Positions 18,655-29,013 are shown, numbered from the stretch's first letter. The stretch is DNA of 64,000 nucleotides from Stutzerimonas stutzeri SDM-LAC (GCF_000235745.1 NZ_AGSX01000067.1:1-64000), one strand, 5' to 3'. Notes: generated by a model from the sequence alone, not told the origin. Made by a program: numbers and translations.

Positions 18655-19454
18655 GCAAAACATCCATCGATGATCAGGAAATGCCGCTGATTGCCCACCT
18701 GACCGAGTTGCGCAAGCGACTGCTGCGTTGCACGGTGGCGATCCTGCTGCTGTTCGGCGGGCTGTTCTACTTCTCGCAGCAGATCTATGCGCTGGTCGCG
18801 GCGCCACTCAGAGCGTACCTGCCGGAAGGCGCGACCATGATCGCCACCGGTGTCGCCTCGCCGTTCCTGACGCCGTTCAAGCTGACGATGATGGTGGCGT
18901 TGTTCCTGTCGATGCCGGTCATCCTGCATCAGATCTGGGGCTTCATTGCGCCCGGTCTATACAAGCATGAAAAGCGCGTGGCGGTGCCTCTGCTGATCTC
19001 TAGCATCTTTCTCTTCTACGGCGGCATGGCCTTCGCCTACTTCGTGGTGTTTCCGATCATGTTCGGCTTCTTTGCCAGCGTGACGCCGGAAGGCGTGGCG
19101 ATGATGACCGACATCGGCCAGTACCTGGATTTCGTGCTCACGCTGTTCTTCGCCTTTGGCGTGGCGTTCGAGATTCCGGTTGCGACCTTCCTGCTGATCT
19201 GGGTGGGCATCGTTGATGTAGAGACGTTGCGCAAGAGTCGTCCGTACGTCATCGTCGGCTGCTTCGTTATCGGCATGGTGCTGACGCCACCGGATGTGTT
19301 CTCCCAAGCGTTGCTCGCCATACCTATGTGGATTCTGTTCGAAGCCGGGTTGATCTGCGGCAGCATGGTGAAAAAGCGCGAGGAAGAATTCCGCGGCGAT
19401 GCAGACAGCAGCGATCCCCATCCCGGCGATCAACCGCCTGCTTCACGCCAGTGA
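18651..19454 (+). CDS. tatC: Sec-independent translocase subunit TatC
   Basis: A 267-residue inner-membrane protein with six predicted helices that is the core receptor for twin-arginine signals. Conserved features are [15 protein letters not shown] at the N-terminus and [18 protein letters not shown] in the middle. The C-terminal tail is polar. The stop overlaps the GTG start of rsmE (GTGA). Confidence 0.97.
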   Translation: MSKTSIDDQEMPLIAHLTELRKRLLRCTVAILLLFGGLFYFSQQIYALVAAPLRAYLPEGATMIATGVASPFLTPFKLTMMVALFLSMPVILHQIWGFIAPGLYKHEKRVAVPLLISSIFLFYGGMAFAYFVVFPIMFGFFASVTPEGVAMMTDIGQYLDFVLTLFFAFGVAFEIPVATFLLIWVGIVDVETLRKSRPYVIVGCFVIGMVLTPPDVFSQALLAIPMWILFEAGLICGSMVKKREEEFRGDADSSDPHPGDQPPASRQ

Positions 19455-20158
19455 ATCTGCTGCTGCTGGAGGCGGCCGACTTCGTTGCCGCCAATAGGGT
19501 CATCCTGCGTGACCGCCGCCTGACACACATCCAGGAGGTTCACCGCGCCGAGGCAGGTGGCTCACTGCGGGTCGGGTTGCTAGGCGGGCAGATGGGCCAA
19601 GGGCAGCTGCTGCGTCTGGATGCCCGAGAAGCCGAACTCGAGATCAAGCTTCAGCAAGCCCCACCCGCCAAATTGCCCGTTACGCTGCTGTTGGCCTTGC
19701 CCCGCCCAAAAATGCTGCGCCGCGTGCTGCAGACCGTAGCCAGCATGGGCGTACCCAGGCTTGTGTTGCTCAACAGCTACCGCGTGGAAAAGAGCTTCTG
19801 GCAGACCCCGTTCCTTGAGCCGCTGGCCATTCGCGAGCAGTTGCAGCTCGGCCTGGAACAAGCGCGCGATACGGTGCTACCTGAGGTCAGCGTCGAGAAA
19901 CGCTTCAAACCCTTCGTCGAAGACCGCCTGCCACAACTGGTCGCCGGCACGCGCGGTCTGGTGGGTCATCCGGGTGATTACCCAACCTGCCCTCGCGCAC
20001 TGAGCGAACCGGTGACGCTCGCCATCGGCCCGGAAGGTGGCTGGATACCCTACGAAGTAGAGAAGCTGACCGAGGCCGGCCTGCAGCCCGTGCAGCTCGG
20101 TGATCGCATTCTGCGCGTAGAGACAGCCGTCAGCGCCCTGTTGGCGCGCCTGTTCTGA
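19451..20158 (+). CDS. rsmE: 16S rRNA (uracil1498-N3)-methyltransferase RsmE
   Basis: A 235-residue SPOUT enzyme that methylates U1498 of 16S rRNA. Family stretches include [12 protein letters not shown] near the N-terminus, [14 protein letters not shown], and the knot and SAM-binding region [15 protein letters not shown] with [11 protein letters not shown] at the end. GTG 19451 is chosen as start because it overlaps the tatC stop and begins the conserved N-terminus; the longer frame upstream is inside tatC. Confidence 0.95.
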   Translation: MNLLLLEAADFVAANRVILRDRRLTHIQEVHRAEAGGSLRVGLLGGQMGQGQLLRLDAREAELEIKLQQAPPAKLPVTLLLALPRPKMLRRVLQTVASMGVPRLVLLNSYRVEKSFWQTPFLEPLAIREQLQLGLEQARDTVLPEVSVEKRFKPFVEDRLPQLVAGTRGLVGHPGDYPTCPRALSEPVTLAIGPEGGWIPYEVEKLTEAGLQPVQLGDRILRVETAVSALLARLF

Positions 20159-20258
20159 AGCGCCGTTTTGCCAAGATGCGACGCAGTACCGATGAACGTA
20201 GCGCACGCAGCTGGTGCGTACGGGTCATAGGCTGTGAACCCTCACAACAGTTGTAGCC

Positions 20259-20678
20259 ATGCGACCCTTGACCATCGACCTTCACCGCCTGGAATACGCG
20301 CTGGATAACCGCGACGCCAGCGAGCACTACCTGGACTTGGAATCAGGCCAAATACGCGCGGTTTTTCCTGGCGAAGCCGCGCCGGGCGTCAATGAGAAAT
20401 ATGATGTGCAGGACGATCGTTATCTGCACATCGAACCGCTCGGTTTACCGCAGTCCATCGCCATGCGCGAGGCGTTCCTGTTCACCCAGCATGACCCCAA
20501 CGCCCATGCCGTTCTCAGCAACGCACTGCAAGGACGCAAGCCGCTGCGGACCTTCGACTTCAAGTTGGAGGATTTTCCAGCGGTCCGTCAGGCCTGGCTG
20601 GACTACCAAACCGTGCAGCTACGCGAGTATGCGATTACCTGGTTGCACGACAACGGCCTCGAACCGTCGAGCCGCTGA
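20259..20678 (+). CDS. UPF0158 family protein
   Basis: A 139-residue soluble protein of unknown function. It matches the UPF0158 family in the opening IDLHRLEYALDNRDASEHYLDLE, the central DDRYLHIEPLG and the ending WLDYQTVQLREYAITWL. No signal peptide, membrane helix or catalytic motif is seen. A short inverted repeat ACAAC-A-GTTGT sits just before the start. Confidence 0.85.
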   Translation: MRPLTIDLHRLEYALDNRDASEHYLDLESGQIRAVFPGEAAPGVNEKYDVQDDRYLHIEPLGLPQSIAMREAFLFTQHDPNAHAVLSNALQGRKPLRTFDFKLEDFPAVRQAWLDYQTVQLREYAITWLHDNGLEPSSR

Positions 20679-20698
20679 CCTGCTCTGCCGTCTTACCC

Positions 20699-21136
20699 TC
20701 AGCTTTCCAGCAAAAAGGTCACCGGCCCGTCGTTTTGAAGGTGCACTTGCATAGCTGCACCGAAACGGCCGAAGGCCACATTTGGATGCTGAAGACGCGC
20801 CTGAGCGGCCAGATAATCATAGAGTTCTTCGCCAAGGGCAGGCGGTGCGGCACTCGAGAAGCTTGGTCGCAGGCCACTGCCTGTGTCGGCCGCCAGCGTG
20901 AATTGAGACACCAGCAACAAGCCACCACCAACATCTGCAAGCGAGCGGTTCATCTTGCCGTTGTCGTCGCTGAACACTCGATATCGCAATAGCTTGTGCA
21001 GAAGCTTGTCGGCACGCGCCCGATCATCTTCCCGCTCCACCCCTACCAGCACCAGCAGCCCCTGGTCGATCGAACCGACCACCTCTCCCGCCACCTCGAC
21101 CCGCGCCTGCTGCACGCGCTGGATCAGCCCCTTCAT
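20699..21136 (-). CDS. dtd: D-aminoacyl-tRNA deacylase
   Basis: A 145-residue homodimeric proofreading enzyme that frees tRNA from mischarged D-amino acids and glycine. Signature stretches are the [20 protein letters not shown] block and the near-terminal [11 protein letters not shown]. The family's cross-subunit Gly-cisPro dipeptide is here the GP of NDGPVT. It starts inside the stop of pip (ATGA overlap), so the two form a coupled operon. Confidence 0.97.
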   Translation of the reverse strand: MKGLIQRVQQARVEVAGEVVGSIDQGLLVLVGVEREDDRARADKLLHKLLRYRVFSDDNGKMNRSLADVGGGLLLVSQFTLAADTGSGLRPSFSSAAPPALGEELYDYLAAQARLQHPNVAFGRFGAAMQVHLQNDGPVTFLLES

Positions 21137-22107
21137 CAGGCTTCCTCGGGCGGCAAATCGAGCAGGCGCTTGGCAATATCGGCGGCGGCTCGCACCAGCG
21201 CGTCGCAGATGCCCGACTCGGAAGCCGAGTGTCCTGCCTCACGAATGATCTGCAGCTCGCTGTTAGTCCACACCTCGTGTAGCTCCCAGGCGTTGTCCAG
21301 CGGGCAGATGACGTCGTAGCGACCATGCACGATGATGCCAGGCAGGTGCGCAATCTTGTGCATGTCGCGCAAGAGCTGATCCGGCTGCAGAAACGCTTGG
21401 TTGACGAAGTAGTGGCATTCGATGCGCGCCATCGCCAGCGCCCGATGTGTATCGGAGAAGCGGTCGACGACCTGGGTGTTGGGTCGCAAGGTCGCGGTGC
21501 GTCCCTCCCAGCATGACCAGGCCTTGGCTGCATGCATCTGGGCAATCTGGTCGCTGCCCGTCAGGCGCTTGTAGAACGCCTGCATCAGATCGCCGCGCTC
21601 TTCCGGCGGGATCGGTGCAATGTAATCCTGCCAATAGTCGGGGAACAAACGGCTGGCACCGTCCTGATAGAACCATTCGAGGTCCTTCGTGCGGCAGAGA
21701 AAGATGCCCCGCAGAATGAGGGCATGGACGCGTTCTGGAAAGCTCTGCGCATACGCCAGTGACAGCGTCGAGCCCCAGGAGCCGCCGAACAGCACCCACT
21801 TGTCGATACCGAGAAATTCGCGGATGTGCTCCATGTCTGCGATCAGGTGCGCCGTGGTGTTATTTTCGAGGCTTGCATGGGGGGTGGAACGACCGCAGCC
21901 GCGCTGATCGAAGGTGATGATGCGATACAGGTTGGGGTCGAAGAAACGGCGACTCAGCGCATCGCAACCACCGCCTGGACCACCGTGAACGAACACCACG
22001 GGCAGCCCCTCCGGCGATCCACTCTCGTCGACGTAAAGCACATGCGGCGCTTCAACCGCCAGCTCATGCCGGGCGTAGGGTTTGATCTCCGGATACAAGG
22101 TCTGCAT
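21136..22107 (-). CDS. pip: Proline iminopeptidase
   Basis: A 323-residue alpha/beta hydrolase that removes N-terminal proline from peptides. The oxyanion region HGGPGGG (41-47), nucleophile Ser110 in GGSWGS, the aspartate in HGRYDVICP and the histidine in EAGHSASE form a full catalytic set. The ATG at 22107 gives the standard [11 protein letters not shown]-terminus; an open frame continues upstream but does not look coding. It is coupled to dtd downstream. Confidence 0.96.
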   Translation of the reverse strand: MQTLYPEIKPYARHELAVEAPHVLYVDESGSPEGLPVVFVHGGPGGGCDALSRRFFDPNLYRIITFDQRGCGRSTPHASLENNTTAHLIADMEHIREFLGIDKWVLFGGSWGSTLSLAYAQSFPERVHALILRGIFLCRTKDLEWFYQDGASRLFPDYWQDYIAPIPPEERGDLMQAFYKRLTGSDQIAQMHAAKAWSCWEGRTATLRPNTQVVDRFSDTHRALAMARIECHYFVNQAFLQPDQLLRDMHKIAHLPGIIVHGRYDVICPLDNAWELHEVWTNSELQIIREAGHSASESGICDALVRAAADIAKRLLDLPPEEA

Positions 22108-22186
22108 GGCACACTCCGTGGTCGGTGCGCGGGTCGCGGACCCGCCTGACGTTTCCGGCATCATAACGAGGTTCGAGAGGTTCGGC

Positions 22187-22618
22187 ATGCTCCTATGGAA
22201 ATTAGCCGCCGCGGTGCTGGCGATCGCGCTGCTGCTTGTCGGTTGCGGTCGGGATGACCCAGAGGCTGCGCTGCGGGCGGCGGTTGAATCGCTGCAGAAC
22301 AGCATCGAAAACAAGGACACCTCGCAGCTCCTGGACGTTGTCCACACCGACTTCAGCGCCAACCGAGAGCTGGACCGGGACTGGGTTCGACGCACGGCTA
22401 CCTTGATGTTCTTGCGTCATCGCAACGTGAGCGTCATCGCGCTCAATAGCCGCAGCTGGATTGACCCAACCTACCCGGACAAGGGCTACAGCGAAGCGCA
22501 GATCGCGCTGACCGGCGCTGAAGGCTGGTTACCGCAGCGCCTCGGCCACTACGACGTCCGGCTCGAATGGTGGCTTTCGGAGGGAGAATGGCGGCTGGCA
22601 CGCTTGAACTGGGAGTGA
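22187..22618 (+). CDS. Putative lipoprotein, unknown function
   Basis: A 143-residue protein with a lipoprotein signal: hydrophobic residues 2-18 then the lipobox LLVGC, predicting acylation on the cysteine near residue 20. The mature part (EAALRAAVESLQNSIENKDTSQ, then alternating strands ending VRLEWWLSEGEWRLARLNWE) resembles the NTF2-like/SnoaL fold used by small periplasmic proteins. That fold call is weak. It is divergent from pip with 79 bases between the two starts. Confidence 0.75.
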   Translation: MLLWKLAAAVLAIALLLVGCGRDDPEAALRAAVESLQNSIENKDTSQLLDVVHTDFSANRELDRDWVRRTATLMFLRHRNVSVIALNSRSWIDPTYPDKGYSEAQIALTGAEGWLPQRLGHYDVRLEWWLSEGEWRLARLNWE

Positions 22619-22652
22619 CCCAGTTGCCGAGCGCGGCTTGGGGCGACGAAGC

Positions 22653-23198
22653 CTAGGACGACTCGCCACGCCAAATCAGCTCGTTGGTGTTGTAGCCACG
22701 CTTGCGCGCCTCGTCGAGCAGCCTGTCGCGCATTGCCGCGTCGATCTCCTTGTCCCTCGACAGTAGCCAGAGATTGTCCCGATCCGGGCTGCCGACCAGC
22801 GCCACGCTGTAGTCATCGGCCAGATAGAGAATCCAGTAATGCCCCTTGGTCAGGCCAGGGAAGAGCTTGCTGAACCAGTTATCGAAGCGAACCCACAGCT
22901 TGTCGGTTCGCCCCTCCTGCTGAGGGAACGCTTCGCCTTCGGCCTGCTTCCATTCCCCATCGGTTGTTTCACAACGGTTGGTCACAGCCGTACGGCCGTC
23001 GTCCTGCAGACGATAGTGGGCTTCCGATCGGACGCAATTACGCTGGAAGAACATTGGCAATCTCGCCTGCTCGTACCACACGCCCTGGTAGCGTTTCAGG
23101 TCGACCTGCCCGGCTGTGTCCGGCCCGTCGACATCACTACCGGAGCCAGCACATCCAGAGATAAGCAGTACTGAGAAAAGCGCAACCAGCAGACGCAT
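22653..23198 (-). CDS. blc: Outer-membrane lipocalin Blc
   Basis: A 181-residue bacterial lipocalin. The signal peptide ends in the lipobox LLISGC (cysteine about 16). The lipocalin fold follows, with the first conserved region as YQGVWYEQARLP and the second as YWILYLADDYSVALVGSPDR. Blc binds lysophospholipids and is tied to membrane stress. An almost ideal ribosome site AAGGAGG overlaps the stop of the gene upstream on the same strand, so they form an operon. Extra acidic residues follow the cysteine (GSDVDGPD). Confidence 0.93.
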   Translation of the reverse strand: MRLLVALFSVLLISGCAGSGSDVDGPDTAGQVDLKRYQGVWYEQARLPMFFQRNCVRSEAHYRLQDDGRTAVTNRCETTDGEWKQAEGEAFPQQEGRTDKLWVRFDNWFSKLFPGLTKGHYWILYLADDYSVALVGSPDRDNLWLLSRDKEIDAAMRDRLLDEARKRGYNTNELIWRGESS

Positions 23199-23207
23199 AC
23201 GACCTCC

Positions 23208-23462
23208 TTATTTCAGGCCCTGGCCCGAGAACATCATGACCTTGTCGCCTGCGAACTGGATGCTGATGAAGCGATTCTTCTGGCCCCAGGTGCAACTCGA
23301 CATACCCAGCGCACCCGCGCACTCACCCGGCTTGCCCAGCAACTCTTCAACCTCGGCGCGGGACATCCCAGCCTGCAACTTGGCGAAGTTTTCCTGGGTC
23401 ACCGGGCTGCACGCAGCCAACAGCACGACAGCAGCGATCAGCGATAAATAGCGCAACGACAT
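23208..23462 (-). CDS. Small DUF3862-like lipoprotein
   Basis: An 84-residue lipoprotein. Signal peptide with lipobox LLAAC (cysteine about 18), then a BamE-like helix pair and strands: ENFAKLQAGMSRAEVEELLGKP, CTWGQKNRFISIQFAGDK. This fits DUF3862, a relative of the BamE/SmpA fold. Two further cysteines, in PGECAG and SSCTWG, could form a disulfide. The chosen ATG at 23462 starts the signal peptide and has an AAGGA site; the longer open frame upstream lacks these. It is immediately followed by blc. Confidence 0.8.
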   Translation of the reverse strand: MSLRYLSLIAAVVLLAACSPVTQENFAKLQAGMSRAEVEELLGKPGECAGALGMSSCTWGQKNRFISIQFAGDKVMMFSGQGLK

Positions 23463-23558
23463 GACAGGATCCTTTGTTGGTCGGCAACGGGCCTTGCTTG
23501 GCCTTGCCTTGCGATAACAGATAGAAAACAAGCCACCCGGGAAGGTTCCTCGGGAAAG

Positions 23559-24161
23559 CTAGAAGTGCGAGCCGGGCTCGGCAAGAAAAGCCCGTTCCGC
23601 CTCGCTGGAGGCGCGTCCGAGTATTTCGTTGCGATGGGGGAAGCGGCCGAAACGGGCAATGACTTGCCGATGGCGTTCAGCGAAGTCGAGGAAACCGGCA
23701 AACAGCTTTCGCTCATACGCATCGGCAATACCAAGGAGCTGCTCGAACTGCTGAACGGCCTGATCCTGAATGCTGAGATCTTCAGCGTGCTCCAGCACCA
23801 GATAGATAAACACTCGCTGGATCGGTGCAAGCAGGACGTCGCCGCCGTGGGCCATGCCGTCCCGCACAAGCTGCAGTGCGAGTTCGCCGCCGGCGAACGC
23901 CTGCGGTGTGCCGCGATGGATCATACGCGGCAGCTGGTCGAGCAACAGGACAAGCCCGAGCCAGCCCTGCGGCGATCCTGCCCAATCGTTCAGCTCACCT
24001 GCAAGTGCACGTTCGCTGAGGTCACCGAAACGTTCGCGCGCTTCGGCATCCTGTTCGGACTTGTAGCCGAACCAGAGGCCGTTCTTTGCGCCGGCTATTT
24101 CAGTGGCGGTCACGCCCTCACCGAACCACCAGTGCAGTAAGTCCTGTGCGGGCGAAGTCAT
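23559..24161 (-). CDS. DUF924 family protein
   Basis: A 200-residue all-alpha, TPR-like protein of unknown function. It has the family opening LLHWWFGEG, then the LVLLLDQLPRMIHRGTPQAFA block and the ending HRQVIARFGRFPHRNEILGR, all typical. It lies 3 bases from the fbp stop on the same strand and has no clear ribosome site of its own, so it is probably translated by coupling to fbp. Confidence 0.88.
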   Translation of the reverse strand: MTSPAQDLLHWWFGEGVTATEIAGAKNGLWFGYKSEQDAEARERFGDLSERALAGELNDWAGSPQGWLGLVLLLDQLPRMIHRGTPQAFAGGELALQLVRDGMAHGGDVLLAPIQRVFIYLVLEHAEDLSIQDQAVQQFEQLLGIADAYERKLFAGFLDFAERHRQVIARFGRFPHRNEILGRASSEAERAFLAEPGSHF

Positions 24162-24164
24162 CTG

Positions 24165-25175
24165 TCAGGCCTGGTGGTAACCGGTGACGCGCTCGACTTC
24201 TTCCTTGGAGCCCAGGAACACCGGGACACGCTGGTGCAGCGACTCGGGCTGCACGTCGAGGATGCGCTGAGTGCCGGTGGTTGCCGCGCCGCCGGCCTGC
24301 TCGATGATGAAGGACATCGGGTTGGCTTCGTACATCAGGCGCAGCTTGCCGGCCTTGCCAGGCTCGCGGGAGTCGCGTGGGTACATGAACATGCCGCCGC
24401 GGGTCAGGATACGGTGCACATCGGCGACCATCGAGGCGATCCAGCGCATGTTGTAGTTCTTGGTCAGCGGGCCTTCTTCGCCGGCCAACAATTCACTGAC
24501 GTAGCGCTGCACCGGTGCTTCCCAGTGGCGCTGGTTGGACATGTTGATGGCGAATTCAGCGGTGCTTTCCGGCACGCGGAGATTTTCGTGAGTCAGCACG
24601 AAGCTGCCCAGTTCGCGGTCGAGGGTGAAGCCCATGACGCCGTTACCCAGGGTCAGTATCAGCATGGTTTGCGGGCCGTAGATCGCGTAACCCGCAGCCA
24701 CCTGTTTGGTGCCCGGCTGGAGGAACGCCTCCTCGCCCAGCGCGTCGTTCTGGCTGAAGCATTCGCCGGGGCAACGCAGCACCGAGAAAATGGTGCCGAC
24801 CGACACGTTGACATCAATGTTGCTGGAGCCGTCCAGCGGATCGAAGACCAGCAGGTAGGCGCCTTTCGGGTACTTGCCCGGAATCTGGTAGGCGTTGTCC
24901 ATTTCTTCGGACGCCATGCCGGCCAGGTGACCGCCCCACTCGTTGGCTTCAAGCAGGATTTCGTTGGACAGCACGTCGAGCTTTTTCTGCACTTCGCCCT
25001 GGATGTTCTCGCTATCGGCGCTGCCGAGCACACCGCCCAGCGCGCCCTTGGAGACCGCGTGGCTAATTTCCTTGCACGCTCGAGCCACTACTTCGATAAG
25101 GAAGCGCAGATCTGCAGGGGTGTTGTTGCTGCGGGTCTGCTCAATCAAGTAGCGACTCAGGGTTACGCGTGACAT
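24165..25175 (-). CDS. fbp: Class 1 fructose-1,6-bisphosphatase
   Basis: A 336-residue gluconeogenic enzyme that removes the C1 phosphate of fructose-1,6-bisphosphate, using divalent metal. The metal/catalytic motif DPLDGSS lies at 112-118 and the sugar-phosphate segment [12 protein letters not shown] in the C-terminal part. The ATG at 25175 is preceded by GGAG. Its presence next to glgP groups two carbon-storage and gluconeogenesis functions, although 189 bases separate them. Confidence 0.98.
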   Translation of the reverse strand: MSRVTLSRYLIEQTRSNNTPADLRFLIEVVARACKEISHAVSKGALGGVLGSADSENIQGEVQKKLDVLSNEILLEANEWGGHLAGMASEEMDNAYQIPGKYPKGAYLLVFDPLDGSSNIDVNVSVGTIFSVLRCPGECFSQNDALGEEAFLQPGTKQVAAGYAIYGPQTMLILTLGNGVMGFTLDRELGSFVLTHENLRVPESTAEFAINMSNQRHWEAPVQRYVSELLAGEEGPLTKNYNMRWIASMVADVHRILTRGGMFMYPRDSREPGKAGKLRLMYEANPMSFIIEQAGGAATTGTQRILDVQPESLHQRVPVFLGSKEEVERVTGYHQA

Positions 25176-25364
25176 GGAATGGCTCCGGAGGGATGGATAA
25201 GCCCGCGCAGTTTAGCAGGCCAAGGGGAAACTAACCCCCCTCAGACCTGCCGACCGTGCGCAGAGTTCAGCGCAGCGGCAAAGGGCCTGCCAGCCACCTC
25301 CAACATCCCAGCACCGCTTTTTTGTGCCGAAGAGGCAACGGCGTGATCGGCCACCCCTTTCCCG

Positions 25365-27824
25365 TCAGAGCACCTTCCAGATTTCCTCGGCGTATTCGCG
25401 GATGGTGCGATCCGAGGAGAACCAGCCGGTGCGTGCCGTATTGAGCACCGCCGAACGCCACCAGCTGTCCGCATCGCGCCAGCGCGCCTCGACTTCCAGC
25501 TGCGCCTGCCAATACGCCTCGAAGTCGGCGCAGACCATGAACGTATCGTGCCATTTCAAGCCGTCGATCAAGGCGGTATAGCGACCCGGATCTTCGGCCG
25601 AGAAAGCACCATTGCGGATTGCCATCAACACTTCGTTGAGCCGCGGCGAACTGATGATGGTGGCTTCGGCGTTGTACTCGTTGGCCTGTTTGCGGGCCTC
25701 GACCTCTTCGGCGGTCATACCAAAGATGAACATGTGCTCGGCGCCGATCTGCTCGCACATTTCGACGTTGGCGCCATCCAGCGTGCCGATGGTCAGCGCG
25801 CCATTGAGGGCGAATTTCATGTTGCTGGTTCCCGACGCCTCGAGTCCGGCGGTAGAAATCTGCTCGGACAGGTCAGCGGCCGGGATGATGCGCTCGGCCA
25901 GGCTGACGTTGTAGTTGGGCAGGAACACGACCTTCAGCAAGCCACGCACGGTCGGATCATCATTAATGGTCCGCGCGATATCGTTGGTCAGTTTGATGAT
26001 CAGTTTGGCCGTGTGATAACTGGCCGCCGCCTTGCCGGCGAAGATCTTCACGCGTGGCACCCAATGGCCGCCCGGATCGGAGCGAATCGCCTGATACAGC
26101 GCGACGGTATGCAGCAGGTTCAGCAATTGGCGCTTGTACTCATGGATGCGTTTGACGTGCACATCGAACAACGCATGCGGATCGATGCTGATCCCCAGCC
26201 GCTCCTGAATCATGCGTGCCAGCAACTGTTTGTTGCCCAGCCGCTGGGCGGCGAAGCGGGCGCGGAAGTCCGGCTGGTCAGCGTAGGGCTCCAGCTCGCG
26301 CAGCAGTGTTTCTGGCGAGTCGAGCAGTTCTTCGCCGACGTGATCGACCAGCAGACGGGTCAGCTGCGGGTTGGCCTGGTACAGCCAGCGGCGGAAGGTG
26401 ATGCCGTTGGTCTTGTTGCTGATCCGCTTGGGATAGAGTGAATGCAGGTCCGTAAACACCGTCTCGCGCATGAGGCCAGTGTGCAGCGCCGAAACGCCAT
26501 TGACGCAGTGCGAACCGAGAAACGCGAGATTGCCCATGCGCACGCGGCGGCCATGACCCTCTTCAATCAGCGAGACCGAGCGCAGCAGGTTTACGTCGTG
26601 AATCCCCCGCTCACGCAAGGCATCGAGATGCTGCGCGTTGATCAGGTAGATGATCTGCATGTGCCGCGGCAGCAGGCGCTCCATCAGCCCCACGGGCCAG
26701 GTTTCCAGCGCCTCGGGCAGCAGCGTGTGATTGGTATAGGACAGCGTGCCGACGGTCAGCTCCCAGGCTTTACGCCAGGGAATGTCGTGCACATCCACCA
26801 GCAAGCGCATCAACTCGGCAACCGCAATGGCGGGGTGCGTGTCGTTGAGCTGGATCGCAGCGAACTCGGGCAGGTTCATCAAGGTCCCGCGCTGGTCCAG
26901 GTGGCGCCGTATCAAGTCCTGCAGCGAAGCGGCGACGAAGAAATACTCCTGCCGCAGGCGCAGCTCCTGCCCTGCTTCGGTGCTATCGGCGGGATACAGC
27001 ACGCGGGAAATACTTTCAGCGCGCGCTTCCTCGGCGACCGCCCCGATGTGGTCGCCAGCGTTGAAGCGTTCCAGATGGAAATCCGCCTCGGCCCGCGCAC
27101 GCCACAGGCGCAGCGTATTGACGCTGGCGCCGCGCCAACCCACCACGGGCGTGTCGTAGGCAATCGCACGAACGCCTTCGGCCCAGTGCCAGAAATGCTT
27201 GGGCTGGTCGGTGCCGCTGCCGTCCGATGGCATCGCCGCCACGCTACCGCCAAAGCCGATCAGGTAGCTGACTTCCGGGCGTTCGAACTCCCAGGGGTTA
27301 CCGAAATTGAGCCAGGTTTCGGTCTGCTCGTGCTGCCAGCCGTCGACAATCGCCTGGCGGAACAGACCGTGGTCGTAGCGGATGCCGTAGCCATGCGCGG
27401 CCACACCGAGGGTCGCCATGCTTTCCATGAAGCAAGCCGCCAGCCGCCCCAGGCCACCATTACCCAAGGCGGCGTCAGGCTCCAATACACGAATGCGCTC
27501 GAAGTCGACATCAACGCCGGCCAGCGCCTCGCGTGCGACATCGAGCAAGCCCAGGTTGCTGAGGCTGTCGGTGAGCAGACGGCCGATCAGAAATTCCAGC
27601 GAGAGGTAATAGACCCGCTTTTTGCCTTCGCGATAGCCCTGCCGGGTACGGTCCATCCACTGGTCGATCATGCGGTCACGGGTGGCCAGCGCCACCGCCT
27701 CGAACCAGTCATGGTCGGAGGCATGCTCGGGGTCCTTGCCGATCGAGTAGGTCAGCTTGCTGATTACATTCTCACGAAAAGCTGTGACCTCATCGGCGTT
27801 GGGAGCGGTCGTTTCTTGCGTCAT
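25365..27824 (-). CDS. glgP: Glycogen/alpha-glucan phosphorylase
   Basis: An 819-residue pyridoxal-phosphate enzyme that releases glucose-1-phosphate from glycogen or maltodextrin. The signature EASGTSNMKFALNGALTIGT carries the cofactor lysine at Lys670. The length fits family GT35, and the N-terminal RVYYLSLEFLIGR and GLGRLAACF blocks are present. No glgA, glgB or glgC gene is in the window. A small divergent gene for a YkgJ-like cysteine-cluster protein starts 203 bases upstream. Confidence 0.97.
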   Translation of the reverse strand: MTQETTAPNADEVTAFRENVISKLTYSIGKDPEHASDHDWFEAVALATRDRMIDQWMDRTRQGYREGKKRVYYLSLEFLIGRLLTDSLSNLGLLDVAREALAGVDVDFERIRVLEPDAALGNGGLGRLAACFMESMATLGVAAHGYGIRYDHGLFRQAIVDGWQHEQTETWLNFGNPWEFERPEVSYLIGFGGSVAAMPSDGSGTDQPKHFWHWAEGVRAIAYDTPVVGWRGASVNTLRLWRARAEADFHLERFNAGDHIGAVAEEARAESISRVLYPADSTEAGQELRLRQEYFFVAASLQDLIRRHLDQRGTLMNLPEFAAIQLNDTHPAIAVAELMRLLVDVHDIPWRKAWELTVGTLSYTNHTLLPEALETWPVGLMERLLPRHMQIIYLINAQHLDALRERGIHDVNLLRSVSLIEEGHGRRVRMGNLAFLGSHCVNGVSALHTGLMRETVFTDLHSLYPKRISNKTNGITFRRWLYQANPQLTRLLVDHVGEELLDSPETLLRELEPYADQPDFRARFAAQRLGNKQLLARMIQERLGISIDPHALFDVHVKRIHEYKRQLLNLLHTVALYQAIRSDPGGHWVPRVKIFAGKAAASYHTAKLIIKLTNDIARTINDDPTVRGLLKVVFLPNYNVSLAERIIPAADLSEQISTAGLEASGTSNMKFALNGALTIGTLDGANVEMCEQIGAEHMFIFGMTAEEVEARKQANEYNAEATIISSPRLNEVLMAIRNGAFSAEDPGRYTALIDGLKWHDTFMVCADFEAYWQAQLEVEARWRDADSWWRSAVLNTARTGWFSSDRTIREYAEEIWKVL

Positions 27825-28026
27825 GGACAGGCCTCGTGGAGCTGAAGATAGAAAATGAGGGGTTCATGGCGGCGCCGGGCCACCGCTGCAAATGGCAATG
27901 CAGACAGGTTTGCAGGTTTCGTCTGAGTTTGCGTGACCGTCTGTCCGGCGTTCGACTCGTCGGATTCGCTGGAAATTCCACGCCGTGTCGTTATGATCGC
28001 GCGCCGCCATTACCGATACCGCCACC

Positions 28027-28431
28027 GTGAAGACACGCATAATCGCTTCAGCCGACCCTGACCGCCTGGAGACCTGGGCTCGATACAGCAATGGGCTGTG
28101 CCGCGATTGCCAAGCGACCTGCTGCACACTACCCGTCGAAGTGCGTTTCGATGACCTGATTCGCCTGGAGCTGGTCGATGCCTTCGAGCGTGACGAACCA
28201 CCAAAGAACGTTGCCAAGCGCTTGAGCAAAGCCGGCATCGTCGAGCACTTCAACCAGAAGCACGGCATCTTCACCCTGACCCGCCTGGCCAACGGCGATT
28301 GCCTCTTCCTCGATCGCAAGACACGCTTGTGCACGGTCTACGCCAAGCGCCCGGACACCTGCCGCAACCATCCGCATGTCGGCCCACGGCCTGGCTATTG
28401 CGCGTACCAGCAGAAACAACCGGCTCGCTGA
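28027..28431 (+). CDS. YkgJ family cysteine-cluster protein
   Basis: A 134-residue protein with the CxxC-type cluster of the YkgJ/UPF0153 family: GLCRDCQATCC near residues 23-33, then NGDCLF, RLCTVYAKRPDTCRNHP and a late cysteine in GYCAYQ. Such clusters bind zinc or an iron-sulfur centre; the biochemical role is unknown. Several family members act in protein or tRNA modification, but nothing here decides this. It is divergent from glgP. Confidence 0.82.
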   Translation: MKTRIIASADPDRLETWARYSNGLCRDCQATCCTLPVEVRFDDLIRLELVDAFERDEPPKNVAKRLSKAGIVEHFNQKHGIFTLTRLANGDCLFLDRKTRLCTVYAKRPDTCRNHPHVGPRPGYCAYQQKQPAR

Positions 28432-28560
28432 ACGAGCGCCGCGCATCCAGAAGCCTTTATCGGGGCGCTAAAAAGCCGTTCGGAAACTGGCAATATCGTG
28501 ACTCAGCAGTCATGCTTGACGTCTGCCTGTATCCGCAAACGTTTTAGGAATCCGCCCGGC

Positions 28561-29013
28561 ATGAGCCGTGATAGCCGCTACCTGGAAGCCATCCTGCACC
28601 ACGACATCCCGCTGACCCGAGCAATGGGCTTGCGTGTCGAGCATTGGGAAAATCATGAGCTGCGCTTGAAGGTCCCGCTGCAAGCGAACATCAACCACAA
28701 GAGCAGCATGTTCGGTGGCAGCCTGTACTGTGCTTCGGTGCTGGCGGGCTGGGGGTGGCTGCATCTGCGCTTGTGCGAAGCCGGCATCGACGACGGTCAT
28801 ATCGTGATCCAGGAAGGACAGATCGACTATCCGCTTCCAGTAGTCGATGACGCCACAGCCATCTGCGCGGCGCCGGACAAGGGGGCCTGGGAACGCTTCG
28901 AGACCATCTACCGCCGCCGTGGCCGCTCGCGTCTGACGCTTCACAGCCGCATCCTCGCCGCCGATGGCCGCGACGCGGTGCGTTTCACCGGTCAGTTTGT
29001 GCTGCATAAGTAA
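28561..29013 (+). CDS. YiiD C-terminal-type hotdog thioesterase
   Basis: A 150-residue hotdog-fold protein matching the putative thioesterase domain of YiiD: GLRVEHWENHELRLKVPL, then NHKSSMFGGSLYCASVLAGWGWL (the central hotdog helix) and RRRGRSRLTLHSRIL. Substrate unknown, presumably an acyl-CoA or acyl-ACP. ATG 28561 is preferred over an upstream in-frame start because it begins the conserved domain. An interrupted hairpin (29039-29064) follows the stop but has no T tract. Confidence 0.8.
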   Translation: MSRDSRYLEAILHHDIPLTRAMGLRVEHWENHELRLKVPLQANINHKSSMFGGSLYCASVLAGWGWLHLRLCEAGIDDGHIVIQEGQIDYPLPVVDDATAICAAPDKGAWERFETIYRRRGRSRLTLHSRILAADGRDAVRFTGQFVLHK

